Shown here one piece after another: positions 34,111 through 42,376 of a stretch of 64,000 nucleotides of DNA. The stretch lies in the NCBI RefSeq assembly GCF_036057275.1, contig NZ_CP107945.1, positions 4,588,001 through 4,652,000 of the forward strand, given 5' to 3'. Position numbers and translations under genes: made by a program. Under the pieces are notes generated by a model. It was not told the DNA's origin and searched no databases. It worked only from the letters and a program-made list of their open reading frames with translations. The DNA is from Streptomyces sp. NBC_00390 (GTDB taxonomy: Bacteria > Actinomycetota > Actinomycetes > Streptomycetales > Streptomycetaceae). Each line of letters begins with the position of its first letter. Position 1 is the stretch's first letter.

Positions 34111-35565
34111 ATGCCCCCCACGGCCACCGCCCCTGCGGACGTCCAGCCGCCGCAGCAGCAGCCGTCCACAGGCTCCAGCCGCCTGGACCGCTTCTTCAAG
34201 ATCTCCGAGCGCGGCTCCACGGTCGCCCGCGAAGTCCGCGGCGGATTCGCCAGCTTCTTCGCGATGGCCTACATCATCGTGCTGAACCCGATCATCCTCG
34301 GCAGCGCGAAGGACATGTACGGGCACCAGCTCGACGGCGGCCAGCTGGTCACCGCCACCGTGCTGACCGCGGCCTTCTCCACCCTCCTCATGGGCGTCAT
34401 CGGCAATGTCCCGATCGCGCTCGCGGCCGGTCTCGGCGTCAACACCGTCGTCGCCCTCCAGCTCGCGCCCCACATGTCCTGGCCGGACGCCATGGGCATG
34501 GTCGTGCTGGCCGGCTTCGTCGTGATGCTGCTGGTCGCCACCGGGCTGCGTGAGCGCGTGATGAACGCCGTGCCGCTGAGCCTGCGCAAGGGCATCGCGA
34601 TCGGTATCGGCCTGTTCATCATGCTGATCGGCCTGGTCGACTCCGGTTTCGTCTCCCGTATCCCCGACGCCGCCAAGACGGTCGTCCCGCTCCAGCTCGG
34701 CAGCGGCGGGCACCTGCTCGGCTGGCCGGTCCTGGTCTTCGCCCTGGGTGTGCTGCTCACCTTCGCACTGATCATCCGCAAGGTGCCCGGCGCGATCCTG
34801 ATCTCCATCGTGGCGATGACGGTTGTCGCCATGGTCGTCAACGCGGTCGCGGGCATCCCCAGCTGGGGCCTGACCACGCCAGAGTGGCCCGGCAACCCGG
34901 TCGCGACGCCCGACTTCGGCCTGGTCGGCGAGGTCAGTCTGTTCGGCGGCTTCGAGAAGGTCGGACTGCTGACCGGCTGCCTCTTCGTCTTCACCGTGCT
35001 GCTGTCCTGCTTCTTCGACGCGATGGGCACGATCCTCGGCGTCGGCGACGAGGCCAGGCTGATGGACAAGGACGGCAACTTCCCCGGCATCAACAAGGTG
35101 CTGATCGTCGACGGCATCGCGGTCGCCGCCGGCGGCGCGAGCTCCGCCTCCGCCAACACCTGCTTCGTGGAGTCCACCGCCGGCGTCGGCGAGGGTGCCC
35201 GTACCGGTCTCGCGTCCGTCGTCACGGGTGCGCTGTTCGCGGTGGCGCTGTTCCTCACGCCCCTCGCCACGATGGTGCCGTCCCAGGCGGCCACGCCCGC
35301 GCTGGTGGCGGTCGGCTTCCTGATCCTGGCCGGTTCCGTCAAGGACATCGACTGGAGCGACTTCACGATCGCCGTCCCGGCGTTCCTGGCGATGGTGATC
35401 ATGCCGTTCACGTACTCGATCACCAACGGCATCGGCATCGGCTTCATCGCCTTCAGTGCGCTGCGGCTGGCGGCCGGACGCGGCCGTGAGGTGCCGGCCG
35501 CGATGTACGTGGTGTCGGCGGTGTTCCTCTTCTCCTACGCGATGCCGGCGCTCGGCCTCACGTAA
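34111..35565 (+). CDS. NCS2-type purine permease (AzgA/adenine-hypoxanthine-like)
   Basis: 484 aa, about 12-13 membrane helices after a 25-residue cytoplasmic head. Marks of the AzgA branch of nucleobase transporters: E-V-R-G-G-F-A-S-F-F-A-M-A-Y-I-I-V-L-N-P, A-A-G-L-G-V-N-T, F-F-D-A-M-G-T and S-A-N-T-C-F-V-E-S-T-A-G-V-G-E-G-A-R-T-G. It is likely a proton symporter for adenine, guanine or hypoxanthine. The leader contains a long inverted repeat, suggesting regulated expression. A strong terminator follows. Confidence 0.9.
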   Translation: MPPTATAPADVQPPQQQPSTGSSRLDRFFKISERGSTVAREVRGGFASFFAMAYIIVLNPIILGSAKDMYGHQLDGGQLVTATVLTAAFSTLLMGVIGNVPIALAAGLGVNTVVALQLAPHMSWPDAMGMVVLAGFVVMLLVATGLRERVMNAVPLSLRKGIAIGIGLFIMLIGLVDSGFVSRIPDAAKTVVPLQLGSGGHLLGWPVLVFALGVLLTFALIIRKVPGAILISIVAMTVVAMVVNAVAGIPSWGLTTPEWPGNPVATPDFGLVGEVSLFGGFEKVGLLTGCLFVFTVLLSCFFDAMGTILGVGDEARLMDKDGNFPGINKVLIVDGIAVAAGGASSASANTCFVESTAGVGEGARTGLASVVTGALFAVALFLTPLATMVPSQAATPALVAVGFLILAGSVKDIDWSDFTIAVPAFLAMVIMPFTYSITNGIGIGFIAFSALRLAAGRGREVPAAMYVVSAVFLFSYAMPALGLT

Positions 35566-35578
35566 GCAGGGGTTTCGT

Positions 35579-35616
35579 GTGCCGTGAGGCCCCGCCCCGG
35601 CGGGGCCTCACGGCAC
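35579..35616. terminator. strong bidirectional terminator
   Basis: GTGCCGTGAGGCCCCGCC and its exact inverse form a stem of 17 bp with a 4-nt loop. It terminates the permease and overlaps the last codons of the convergent RHH gene. Confidence 0.88.
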
Positions 35617-35790
35617 CCCGTAGAACTTCTCGGTCTCCTCGACGGCCGCCTTGAAGCGTTCGTCGAAGTCGTCACGAATGAGCGTCCGCAGGACATAGTC
35701 CTGGACGCTCATTCCTCGTTTGGCGGCGTGCGCCCGGAGCCGGTCGAGCAGCTCACCGTCCATCCGCAGGCTGAGCACTGTCGATCCCAT
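35608..35790 (-). CDS. ribbon-helix-helix protein (CopG/antitoxin-like)
   Basis: 60 aa. MGSTVLSLRMDGELLDRLRA is a typical RHH beta strand plus helix A; A-K-R-G-M-S-V-Q-D-Y-V-L-R-T-L-I-R follows as turn and helix B. The C-terminal E-R-F-K-A-A-V-E-E-T-E-K-F-Y-G resembles toxin-binding tails of RHH antitoxins, but no toxin gene is adjacent. It may be a solitary DNA-binding repressor. Confidence 0.75.
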   Translation of the reverse strand: MGSTVLSLRMDGELLDRLRAHAAKRGMSVQDYVLRTLIRDDFDERFKAAVEETEKFYGVP

Positions 35791-35926
35791 AGCAGCCAGC
35801 GTCGCCCCATGGCTGCCTTCTTTGCGTCACTTTTCGGATCACTCTCACTCATTCGGGTGAGTCCGGCATCTCGACCGTCACCCCGTGGCGTGTACGCCGG
35901 TGCGGACGCGCCGAATCCGGTGGTCT

Positions 35927-35953
35927 TTAGGCAAGGTAATGAGTTAGGCTAAG
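35927..35953 (+). promoter_or_regulatory. direct repeat before the marR gene
   Basis: TTAGGCAAG (35927) and TTAGGCTAAG (35944) start 17 bp apart and end 4 bp before the ATG. Possible autoregulatory MarR site overlapping the translation start. Confidence 0.35.
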
Positions 35954-35957
35954 GACC

Positions 35958-36419
35958 ATGCCTGACCTTCGCCACGGTACTGACGCAGATGTCGCCGCCG
36001 TGAACTCCCTCCGCTCGGCCGTGATGCGGCTGGGCAGGCGCCTGAAACACCAGCGCGTCGACGAATCGCTGAGTCCCACCGAGATGTCGGTGCTCGGCAC
36101 CCTCGCCCGCTGCGGCTCGGCCACCCCCGGTGAGCTGGCCCGCAAAGAGCATGTGCAGCCGCCGTCCATGACCAGGATCGTCGCGCTGCTGGAGGCCAAG
36201 GGACTGGTCCGGCTCGAACCGCACCCCGACGACCGTCGGCAGAAGGTGGTCAGCCAGACCGAGGAGGCCGAAGCGATGCTCGAGCAGAGCCGCCGCAAGC
36301 GGAACGCCTGGCTGGCCGCCCTCGCCGAGGGCCTCGACGATGACGAATGGGACAAGCTGCGCGCCGCCGCTCCCGTCCTGGAGAAGCTCGCGCACCTGCC
36401 CCCTCCCGTCCGGGGCTAG
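35958..36419 (+). CDS. MarR-family regulator
   Basis: 153 aa. Winged helix: L-S-P-T-E-M-S-V-L-G-T-L-A (residues about 38-50), recognition helix Q-P-P-S-M-T-R-I-V-A-L-L-E, wing D-D-R-R-Q-K-V-V-S. The D-x-R wing motif is canonical. It is followed after 45 bp by an MFS gene on the same strand; MarR-MFS pairs usually control export of the regulator's ligand. A direct repeat lies over its start. Confidence 0.9.
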   Translation: MPDLRHGTDADVAAVNSLRSAVMRLGRRLKHQRVDESLSPTEMSVLGTLARCGSATPGELARKEHVQPPSMTRIVALLEAKGLVRLEPHPDDRRQKVVSQTEEAEAMLEQSRRKRNAWLAALAEGLDDDEWDKLRAAAPVLEKLAHLPPPVRG

Positions 36420-36464
36420 ACCCCGGACCCCCGCAGTTTCCCGACGCCGAGGAGGCGAACCCTT

Positions 36465-37802
36465 TTGAGTACGGGATCCGGAGCAGACTCCGCCCCCGCA
36501 CCGACCGCCACCGACACCCCCGCCCGCACGACGGCCATGTTCAGCTCGCTGAAGATCCGTAACTACCGGCTCTTCGCGACCGGGCAGGTCGTCTCCAACA
36601 CCGGCACCTGGATGCAGCGCATCGCCCAGGACTGGCTGGTCCTGAGCCTGACCGGATCCGCGTCCGCCGTCGGCATCACCATCGCGCTGCAGTTCCTGCC
36701 CATGCTTCTCTTCGGCCTGTACGGCGGGGTGCTCGCGGACCGGTTGCGCAAGCGGCCGCTGCTGATCGCGACCAACACCGCGATGGGCCTCACCGGTGTG
36801 GCGCTCGCCGCGCTCACCCTGAGCGGCCACGTGCAGGTCTGGCACGTCTACCTCACGGCCTTCCTGCTCGGCCTCGTCACCGTCGTCGACAACCCGGCGC
36901 GCCAGTCGTTCGTCGCCGAGATGGTCGGACCGGACCAGCTCGCCAACGCCGTCAGCCTGAACTCCGCGAACTTCCAGTCCGCGCGCCTGGTCGGGCCCGC
37001 CGTCGCCGGTGCGCTGATCACCGCCGTCGGCAGCGGATACGCCTTCCTCTTCAACGGCCTGTCGTTCCTCGCCCCCATCGCCGGCCTGCTGCTGATGCGC
37101 CCCGCCGACCTGCACAGGGTCGAGCGTGCGCCGCGCGGCAAGGGCCAGCTGCGGGAGGGACTGACCTACGTCGCGGCTCGCCCCGAGCTGATCTGGCCGA
37201 TCGTCCTGGTCGGCTTCATCGGCACTTTCGGCTTCAACTTCCCGATCTGGCTCTCCGCGTTCGTCGACGACATCTTCCACGGCGACGCCGGTACGTACGG
37301 CCTGCTCAACACCCTGATGGCAGCCGGTTCGCTGGCGGGCGCGCTGCTCGCCGCCCGGCGAGGCACCTCGCGGCTGCGGGTGCTGGTCGGCGCGGCCGTG
37401 CTCTTCGGTCTGCTGGAGATCGTGACCGCCTTCGCCCCGGCGTTCTGGATCTTCGCGGTGATGATGGTGCCGATCGGGATGTTCGGCCTGACCGTCAACG
37501 TCACGGCCAATTCCAGCGTCCAGATGGCGACGGACCCGCTGATGCGGGGCCGGGTCATGAGCCTGTTCATGATGGTCTTCACCGGCGGCACGCCCCTCGG
37601 CGCACCGCTGGTCGGCTGGGTCACCGACACCTACGGACCGCGGATCGGCTTCGCGGCGGGCGGCACGCTCGCCATGCTCGCGGCGGTCGGCGTCGGCGTG
37701 ATGCTCGCCCGGGTCGGCGGACTGCGCCTCTCGGTGGGCTGGCACCACGGACACCCGCGGCTGCGCTTCGTACCGCGGGAGCAACTGGCGACGGCGGCGT
37801 AG
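36465..37802 (+). CDS. MFS exporter (EntS/Bcr-like) with TTG start
   Basis: 445 aa, about 12 membrane helices. The domain begins at F-S-S-L-K-I-R-N-Y-R-L-F-A-T-G-Q (residue 26 on), with L-A-D-R-L-R-K-R-P-L-L loop 2-3 and V-D-N-P-A-R-Q-S-F-V-A-E-M, typical of MFS_3/EntS-type exporters. The start is TTG at 36465, with AGGAGG at 36450-36455 nine bases before it; no ATG or GTG is better placed. The N-terminal 25 residues are Thr/Ala/Pro-rich. Probably in one operon with the marR gene. Confidence 0.88.
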   Translation: MSTGSGADSAPAPTATDTPARTTAMFSSLKIRNYRLFATGQVVSNTGTWMQRIAQDWLVLSLTGSASAVGITIALQFLPMLLFGLYGGVLADRLRKRPLLIATNTAMGLTGVALAALTLSGHVQVWHVYLTAFLLGLVTVVDNPARQSFVAEMVGPDQLANAVSLNSANFQSARLVGPAVAGALITAVGSGYAFLFNGLSFLAPIAGLLLMRPADLHRVERAPRGKGQLREGLTYVAARPELIWPIVLVGFIGTFGFNFPIWLSAFVDDIFHGDAGTYGLLNTLMAAGSLAGALLAARRGTSRLRVLVGAAVLFGLLEIVTAFAPAFWIFAVMMVPIGMFGLTVNVTANSSVQMATDPLMRGRVMSLFMMVFTGGTPLGAPLVGWVTDTYGPRIGFAAGGTLAMLAAVGVGVMLARVGGLRLSVGWHHGHPRLRFVPREQLATAA

Positions 37803-38104
37803 TCGCGGGGCGGGGGCCGGGCCGCTGCGCGGGGCCCTGCCCGCCGGCCGGCGGGAACGCCCTTCGAACGTTGTCCCCTCGATCGCCTGGCGGGCCGCAT
37901 TACCGGTCCGCCGGCACAATGCGGCCCCGGGGGAGCGGGAGGCGCGGGATCCGGGCAGAGCCCCGACGGGCAACGTCCCGCTCATGAAGCCGTGTGGGGG
38001 GTCCCCGGACGACGTACCGGGGAAGATCGATGCGCGGGTGTCCGGGGCGTCGCCTCCGGGAAATGGTCGCACCGCGGGGCCACGCCCACGGCACACTGGG
38101 GCGC
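37803..38104. other. intergenic stretch before thpR
   Basis: 302 bp without a supported gene. A perfect palindrome CCCGCCGGCCGGCGGG (37840-37855) is a likely terminator for the MFS gene. I see nothing else in the rest. Confidence 0.5.
37840..37855 (+). terminator. G/C palindrome, probable terminator of MFS gene
   Basis: CCCGCCGG directly abuts CCGGCGGG, 37 bp after the stop codon. As a hairpin the central bases must form the loop. Confidence 0.4.
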
Positions 38105-38674
38105 ATGAGACTCTTCGCCGCAGTGGTCCCGCCCGCAAGGGAAGCCGATGAACTCGGCCGCGCCGTGGACCGGTTGAAGTCCCTGCCAGGCGCCGACGAC
38201 CTGCGCTGGACCGGCCGCCCCGGCTGGCACTACACCCTCGCCTTCATGGGCGAGGTCGACGACAGCCTGCTGCCCGAGCTGCACGAGCGGCTCAGGCGGG
38301 CAGCCCACCGCACCGCCCCCTTCCAGCTGCGGATGCACCAGGGCGGACACTTCGGCCGGCGGGTCCTGTGGGTCAGCGCCGCGGGCGGTCTGGAGGACAT
38401 GCGCCTGCTCGCCGAACGCGCGGACGCGGCTGCCCGGCGCTCCGGGGTCAGCATGGAGGAGCACCGCCGCTACCAGGTGCATCTGACCGTCGCGCGCAGC
38501 CGCCACGACGCCGACCTGCGTCCGTTCGTCGACGAACTGGGCACCTTCGAAGGCACGCCCTGGGACGTGACCGAGCTGGCGCTGGTGCGCAGCAATCTGC
38601 CGGTGAGCGGGACGGCGGGCGAGGAGCCCCGGTACGAGGTGGTCGGGTCCTGGGAGCTGGGGGGCGCGGGTTAA
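38105..38674 (+). CDS. thpR: RNA 2',3'-cyclic phosphodiesterase ThpR
   Basis: 189 aa, the usual size. It carries the two H-x-T motifs of the 2H phosphoesterase family: H-Y-T-L-A-F (His42/Thr44) and H-L-T-V-A-R (His126/Thr128). The N-terminal M-R-L-F-A-A-V-V-P-P is the family's first strand. By family it opens 2',3'-cyclic phosphate ends on RNA. ATG at 38105-38107. A 29-codon membrane peptide gene starts 9 bp after its stop. Confidence 0.92.
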   Translation: MRLFAAVVPPAREADELGRAVDRLKSLPGADDLRWTGRPGWHYTLAFMGEVDDSLLPELHERLRRAAHRTAPFQLRMHQGGHFGRRVLWVSAAGGLEDMRLLAERADAAARRSGVSMEEHRRYQVHLTVARSRHDADLRPFVDELGTFEGTPWDVTELALVRSNLPVSGTAGEEPRYEVVGSWELGGAG

Positions 38675-38683
38675 CCTCGTCGG

Positions 38684-38773
38684 GTGAATCCAAAGACCCG
38701 AAACCAGATCATGGCCGGTGTGCTGGTACTGCTGTTCATGATCATCGCCGCGGCGGCCGTGGCAGGCCAGTAG
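38684..38773 (+). CDS. 29-residue membrane peptide
   Basis: GTG start 9 bp after thpR; it reads VNPKTRNQIMAGVLVLLFMI and continues with Ala/Val residues to A-G-Q. A positively charged head of eight residues is followed by one transmembrane helix. Similar tiny proteins with an N-P-K-T-R-N-Q-I-M head occur in Streptomyces (from memory). No clear Shine-Dalgarno besides G-rich bases in the thpR tail, so translation may be coupled to thpR. Confidence 0.5.
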   Translation: MNPKTRNQIMAGVLVLLFMIIAAAAVAGQ

Positions 38774-38840
38774 CCCTTACGGGCCCGGCCCGCGCACGGC
38801 CGCTACCGCGCGACGTGTCCCGTCACCGGGCTCACCGAGA

Positions 38841-39830
38841 TCACCAGGCGAAGGCCTCCGGAGACGGCCCCGGACCGGGGAAGATGTCGTCCAGCCCGGC
38901 CAGCACCTCCTCGCTCAGTTCCAGCTCGATCGCGCGCAGCGCGCTCTCCAGCTGCTCGGCGGTGCGCGGCCCCACGATCGGCCCGGTCACTCCGGGCCGG
39001 GTGAGCAGCCAGGCCAGCCCGGCCTCGCCCGGCTCCAGACCGTGCTTGTCCAGCAGCTCCTCGTACGCCTGGACCTTCTCGCGCATCGAGGTGTTCGCGA
39101 GCGCGTCCGCGCTGCGGCCGCTCGCCCGCCGGCCGCCGGCGGCCTCCTTCTTGAGGACGCCCCCGAGCAGACCCCCGTGGAGCGGCGACCACGGGATGAC
39201 CCCGAGGCCGTACTCCTGCGCGGCCGGGATGACCTCCATCTCGGCGCGGCGCTCGGCCAGGTTGTACAGGCACTGCTCGCTGACCAGACCGTACGAGCCG
39301 AGCCTGCGCGCGGTCTCGTTGGCCTGGGCGATCTTCCAGCCGGGGAAGTTCGAGGAGCCCGCGTAGAGGATCTTGCCCTGCTTGACCAGGACGTCGATCG
39401 CCTGCCAGATCTCCTCGACCGGCGTGCGGCGGTCGACGTGGTGGAACTGGTAGAGGTCGATGTGGTCCGTCTGCAGCCGCTTGAGGGAAGCGTCCACGGC
39501 GCGGCGGATGTTGAGGGCGGAGAGCCGGTCGTGGTTGGGCCAGGCCTCGCCGTCCGTGCCCATGTTCGCGTAGACCTTGGTCCCGAGGACGACCTTGTCG
39601 CGGCGGCTCGCGTCGCCGGCGAACCAGTTGCCGATGATCTCCTCGGTGCGGCCCTTGTTCTCGCCCCAGCCGTAGACATTGGCGGTGTCGAAGAAATTCA
39701 CACCCGCGTCGAGCGCGGCGTTCATGATGGTGTGGCTGTCGGCCTCGTCGGTCTGAGGCCCGAAGTTCATGGTGCCGAGGACGAGTCGGCTGACCTTGAG
39801 TCCGGTGCGTCCGAGCTGCGTGTACTTCAT
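38841..39830 (-). CDS. aldo/keto reductase
   Basis: 329 aa TIM-barrel NADPH oxidoreductase. M-K-Y-T-Q-L-G-R-T-G-L-K-V-S at the start, F-F-D-T-A-N-V-Y-G (catalytic Asp and Tyr), L-G-T-K-V-Y (Lys) and Y-Q-F-H-H-V-D (His) make the tetrad complete. A Gly/Arg/Ser-rich segment (near 233-245) differs from the usual loop. The YajO/Gfo-like AKR subgroup is most probable; substrate unknown. Start ATG at 39828-39830; the frame extends upstream with no better signal. Confidence 0.9.
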   Translation of the reverse strand: MKYTQLGRTGLKVSRLVLGTMNFGPQTDEADSHTIMNAALDAGVNFFDTANVYGWGENKGRTEEIIGNWFAGDASRRDKVVLGTKVYANMGTDGEAWPNHDRLSALNIRRAVDASLKRLQTDHIDLYQFHHVDRRTPVEEIWQAIDVLVKQGKILYAGSSNFPGWKIAQANETARRLGSYGLVSEQCLYNLAERRAEMEVIPAAQEYGLGVIPWSPLHGGLLGGVLKKEAAGGRRASGRSADALANTSMREKVQAYEELLDKHGLEPGEAGLAWLLTRPGVTGPIVGPRTAEQLESALRAIELELSEEVLAGLDDIFPGPGPSPEAFAW

Positions 39831-39995
39831 GGGATACAAGCCAACGCCTTCGAGCGCACTCGAGGCAAGGGACGCCGGACCGTGGCGGGTTGCGCCGCGC
39901 GCGGGACCTTGCCGGGTCCCGGACACGGTGGTGGAGAGGTGATCAGGTCAGGCGCCGCTGCCACTGCTGTGTGATCTGCGGGCCGGGAGCGACGC

Positions 39996-40577
39996 TCAGT
40001 CTCGGGGGAAGTCCGCGGTGGTGAGGGTGAGGCCGACCGAGGTGTGGCTGAGGTCGAGGTCCGTGCCGAAGACGACGGTCGTCTCGGTCATGTAGTCGTC
40101 GCCCTTGGGCTGGGTGTAGAGGTGGCACTTGCCCTGGTAGGGGTCGGCGATGAGGTAGACCGGGACCTCGGCGGTGGCGTAGGCGGTCTTCTTCGGGCCG
40201 TAGTCGTTGTGCCCGGTGCCCTTGGAGATCACCTCGGCGACGAACTCGACGTCCTGATATCGCCAGCGCCCGTCGGCAGTCTTGCTCGCGCCGTCGGTCA
40301 ACACGGTCACGTCGCTGGCAAACCCGTTGAGATGGCCGGGGTAGTCGACGCGTACGTCGGATTTCACACACGTGCGCGGGTACTTGACGCGCAGTTGCTC
40401 GACGATGTCCAGGATGATCTCCCAGTGGCTGTCCCGCTGTGGCGACATGAACACGGCCCCCTCGACGATCTCGACCTTGTAACCCTCGGGGGTGGGCTCG
40501 AATCGTTCGAACAGCGTGTCCAGAACGGTCTCGTCGCTTGTGTCGGCCATGTCGATCCTGTCGTCTACGACGGTCAT
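39996..40577 (-). CDS. Uma2-family endonuclease (complete)
   Basis: 193 aa. P-E-G-Y-K-V-E-I-V-E-G-A-V-F-M-S-P (residues 31-47), S-D-V-T-V-L (about 91-96), and the nuclease-type core F-V-A-E-V-I-S-K...D-Y-G-P-K-K-T-A-Y-A with V-P-V-Y-L-I-A-D-P after it. The D, E and K of a PD-(D/E)XK site appear present. Start at 40575-40577 with GGGGAGGAG upstream. Role unknown; second of three Uma2 genes in the window. Confidence 0.85.
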   Translation of the reverse strand: MTVVDDRIDMADTSDETVLDTLFERFEPTPEGYKVEIVEGAVFMSPQRDSHWEIILDIVEQLRVKYPRTCVKSDVRVDYPGHLNGFASDVTVLTDGASKTADGRWRYQDVEFVAEVISKGTGHNDYGPKKTAYATAEVPVYLIADPYQGKCHLYTQPKGDDYMTETTVVFGTDLDLSHTSVGLTLTTADFPRD

Positions 40578-40592
40578 CGTGGCGCTCCTCCC

Positions 40593-40617
40593 CGGCTGCC
40601 GCTCGAACGGGCAGCCG
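40593..40617 (-). terminator. hairpin between marR and Uma2 genes
   Basis: CGGCTGCC and GGCAGCCG flank a 9-base loop in the 128-bp gap. It could end the leftward marR transcript or lie in the Uma2 leader (16 bp before its ATG). Confidence 0.45.
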
Positions 40618-40705
40618 CGCAGTACAACGATACGCACGGTGACCAGGTCACGTACGGGTTGTCGCCAGGACCGAGCCGCGTCATGCATTCGGGCGCCCGG
40701 CGTAC

Positions 40706-41251
40706 TCACGCGCCCCCGAACCAGCCCGCCGCGTCCAGGCGGAAGCTCTCGGCCGGGACCACCTGGCGCAGGGTCGACTCCAGCTCGCGCAGACGCTCGC
40801 CGCCGACGGTCCCGGCCCACTCCGCGCGCAGCTCGTCGAAGATCGCGGCCGAGCGGGCGAGCGCGTCCAGGCCGTGCGGGGTGAGGCGGACGAGCTTGCG
40901 GCGGGCGTCGGCGGGATCGTCGGCGCGCTCGGCGTAGCCCAGGGCCACGAGGCGGTCGACCGTCTTGCCCGCGGCCTGCTTGGAGACCCCGAGCCGGCGT
41001 CCGATCCCGCTGGCGCTCGCCCCGTCGGGTCCGATCGCCTGCATGGCGAAGCCGTGGGCGGGCCGGACGTCGGGGTGACCCTGTGCGGCCAGCTCGGCAT
41101 GCAGCCTGTCGATCAGAGACCGGAACCCGGCGAAGAGGAGCAGCGGCAGCTCGTAGCCGGGCGGGTCGTAACCGGGGGTGCCCGAAAGCCCGTTGCGCCG
41201 ATCGACAACCTGGTTTACCTTTTCCGTATCGTCAACCATGTTGTCCATCAT
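40706..41251 (-). CDS. MarR-family regulator
   Basis: 181 aa. Winged helix with A-S-G-I-G-R-R-L-G-V-S-K-Q-A-A-G-K-T-V-D-R-L-V-A-L-G-Y and wing D-D-P-A-D-A-R-R-K-L-V-R-L-T. Three in-frame Mets (41251, 41248, 41239) are possible starts and none has a good Shine-Dalgarno, so the mRNA may be leaderless. It faces the AhpD-like gene with only 10 bp between start codons. Inverted CAACC/GTT elements at 41206-41216 and 41233-41243 lie inside its own first codons and may be its operator. Confidence 0.85.
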   Translation of the reverse strand: MMDNMVDDTEKVNQVVDRRNGLSGTPGYDPPGYELPLLLFAGFRSLIDRLHAELAAQGHPDVRPAHGFAMQAIGPDGASASGIGRRLGVSKQAAGKTVDRLVALGYAERADDPADARRKLVRLTPHGLDALARSAAIFDELRAEWAGTVGGERLRELESTLRQVVPAESFRLDAAGWFGGA

Positions 41252-41261
41252 AGGAGTTGTC

Positions 41262-41780
41262 GTGTCAGCCTTCTTCGTCGATCACACCCTGGAGTCCGCC
41301 CCGCCCGCGTCCCGCCGTTCCATGGAGGCGGTGACCCGGAACCTGGGGCAACTGCCCCAGGCGGTGGCGAGGCTCGCCGCCTCGCCGCACACCCTCGACG
41401 GCTTCCTGGAGCTCAGCGCGCTCTTCGAGCAGACGACGCTGGCGCCCGTCGCGCGGGAAGTCGTCATCATGACGGTGGCCGTGCGCAACGAATGCCACGT
41501 CTGCGTGGCGATGCACACCGGCAAGCTCCGGAAGCTCGGTGCGGACGCCGAACTGATCGCCGCCCTCGTCGAGCAGCGGCCGCTGTGCGACGAACGCCTC
41601 GAAGCGGTACGGCGGTTCACGCTCGATGTGCTCGCCGCATCGGGCGGGGTGGGGGACGAGGCGCTGCGCGCCTTCTTCGCCCACGGGTTCACCTCGCAGA
41701 ACGCCCTGGAGGTGGTCATGGGGATCGGTACGTACACCTTGTCGACGTTCGCCAACCGGCTCACCCGCGCGCCGCTCTAG
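41262..41780 (+). CDS. AhpD-like / carboxymuconolactone decarboxylase-family protein
   Basis: 172 aa from a GTG with AGGAG five bases before it. E-C-H-V-C-V-A-M-H (Cys78, Cys81, His85) is the redox CxxC-xxxH of AhpD-like alkylhydroperoxidase proteins. All helical. It probably takes part in peroxide or electrophile detoxification, with the divergent MarR as its sensor, as in other MarR-AhpD pairs (inference). Its stop overlaps that of the next leftward gene fragment. Confidence 0.85.
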   Translation: MSAFFVDHTLESAPPASRRSMEAVTRNLGQLPQAVARLAASPHTLDGFLELSALFEQTTLAPVAREVVIMTVAVRNECHVCVAMHTGKLRKLGADAELIAALVEQRPLCDERLEAVRRFTLDVLAASGGVGDEALRAFFAHGFTSQNALEVVMGIGTYTLSTFANRLTRAPL

Positions 41781-42085
41781 CCTCGGGCTCTGCACAGGAC
41801 GCAGGCCTGCATGTCGGCTGCCGGATCGCCGTCGCCGAGCCCGATCCGCCGGTGGCCACCGTCCTTGACGAGCATCAGTTCCTGGCGCTGACCGGTCTTC
41901 TCGTACGTCAGCCGTACCGGGTTGAAGTAGGGAACGGCGGAATCCGGCACCGTGACCTCGACGTGGCCGTCGGCCGCCTCGCCGTACTCGCGCACGTACG
42001 TTCCGGCCATCGGCCCGGGCTCGTGGTACGCCGGGCCGGAGAGTTCGGCGAGCCCGTTCGCGTCGCGGGCTTTGAGCCGCTGCAC
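41777..42085 (-). CDS. hypothetical protein, probably N-terminally truncated
   Basis: About 102 aa as drawn from a GTG; the frame stays open upstream (A-E-K-S-E-H-P-D-A-A-R-T-A-A-D-V-D-T-L-V-R-A-Y) but offers no start with a Shine-Dalgarno and no signal peptide. The visible part (R-L-K-A-R-D-A-N-G-L-A-E-L, Y-V-R-E-Y-G, V-T-V-P-D-S) resembles the mature domain of small Streptomyces lipoproteins of the SnoaL-like kind. The export signal seems lost, so it may be a decaying gene. Confidence 0.4.
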   Translation of the reverse strand: MQRLKARDANGLAELSGPAYHEPGPMAGTYVREYGEAADGHVEVTVPDSAVPYFNPVRLTYEKTGQRQELMLVKDGGHRRIGLGDGDPAADMQACVLCRARG

Positions 42086-42376
42086 GTAGGCCCGTACCAG
42101 GGTGTCGACGTCCGCGGCGGTGCGCGCCGCATCCGGGTGCTCGGACTTCTCCGCCTGGTGATCACGTCTGCATGGTCCCGGACGCGGAAACGCGTCATCG
42201 CACCGGATGGATTTGGCCGTAGCATGTCAAGGTGCCCCCGCTTGTCTTGCGCTCTTGAGGGTTCCGTGGGCCAATGTTCAGCGCTGCTGACCCACCGTCA
42301 GACTCGATGTCCCCGCACTTTTCCGGCGGCGGTCGGCGACAACAGCTCGTGACCCCACACGAAGGCGGGACCCCCC

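Noticed and set aside
35927..35957. IdeR/DmdR iron box at TTAGGCTAA
   Set aside because: Only one half-site fits; about 11 of 19 consensus bases match and the dyad is lacking.
35949..38138. 729-codon minus frame opposite marR and MFS
   Set aside because: Antisense to two well-supported genes; no family features.
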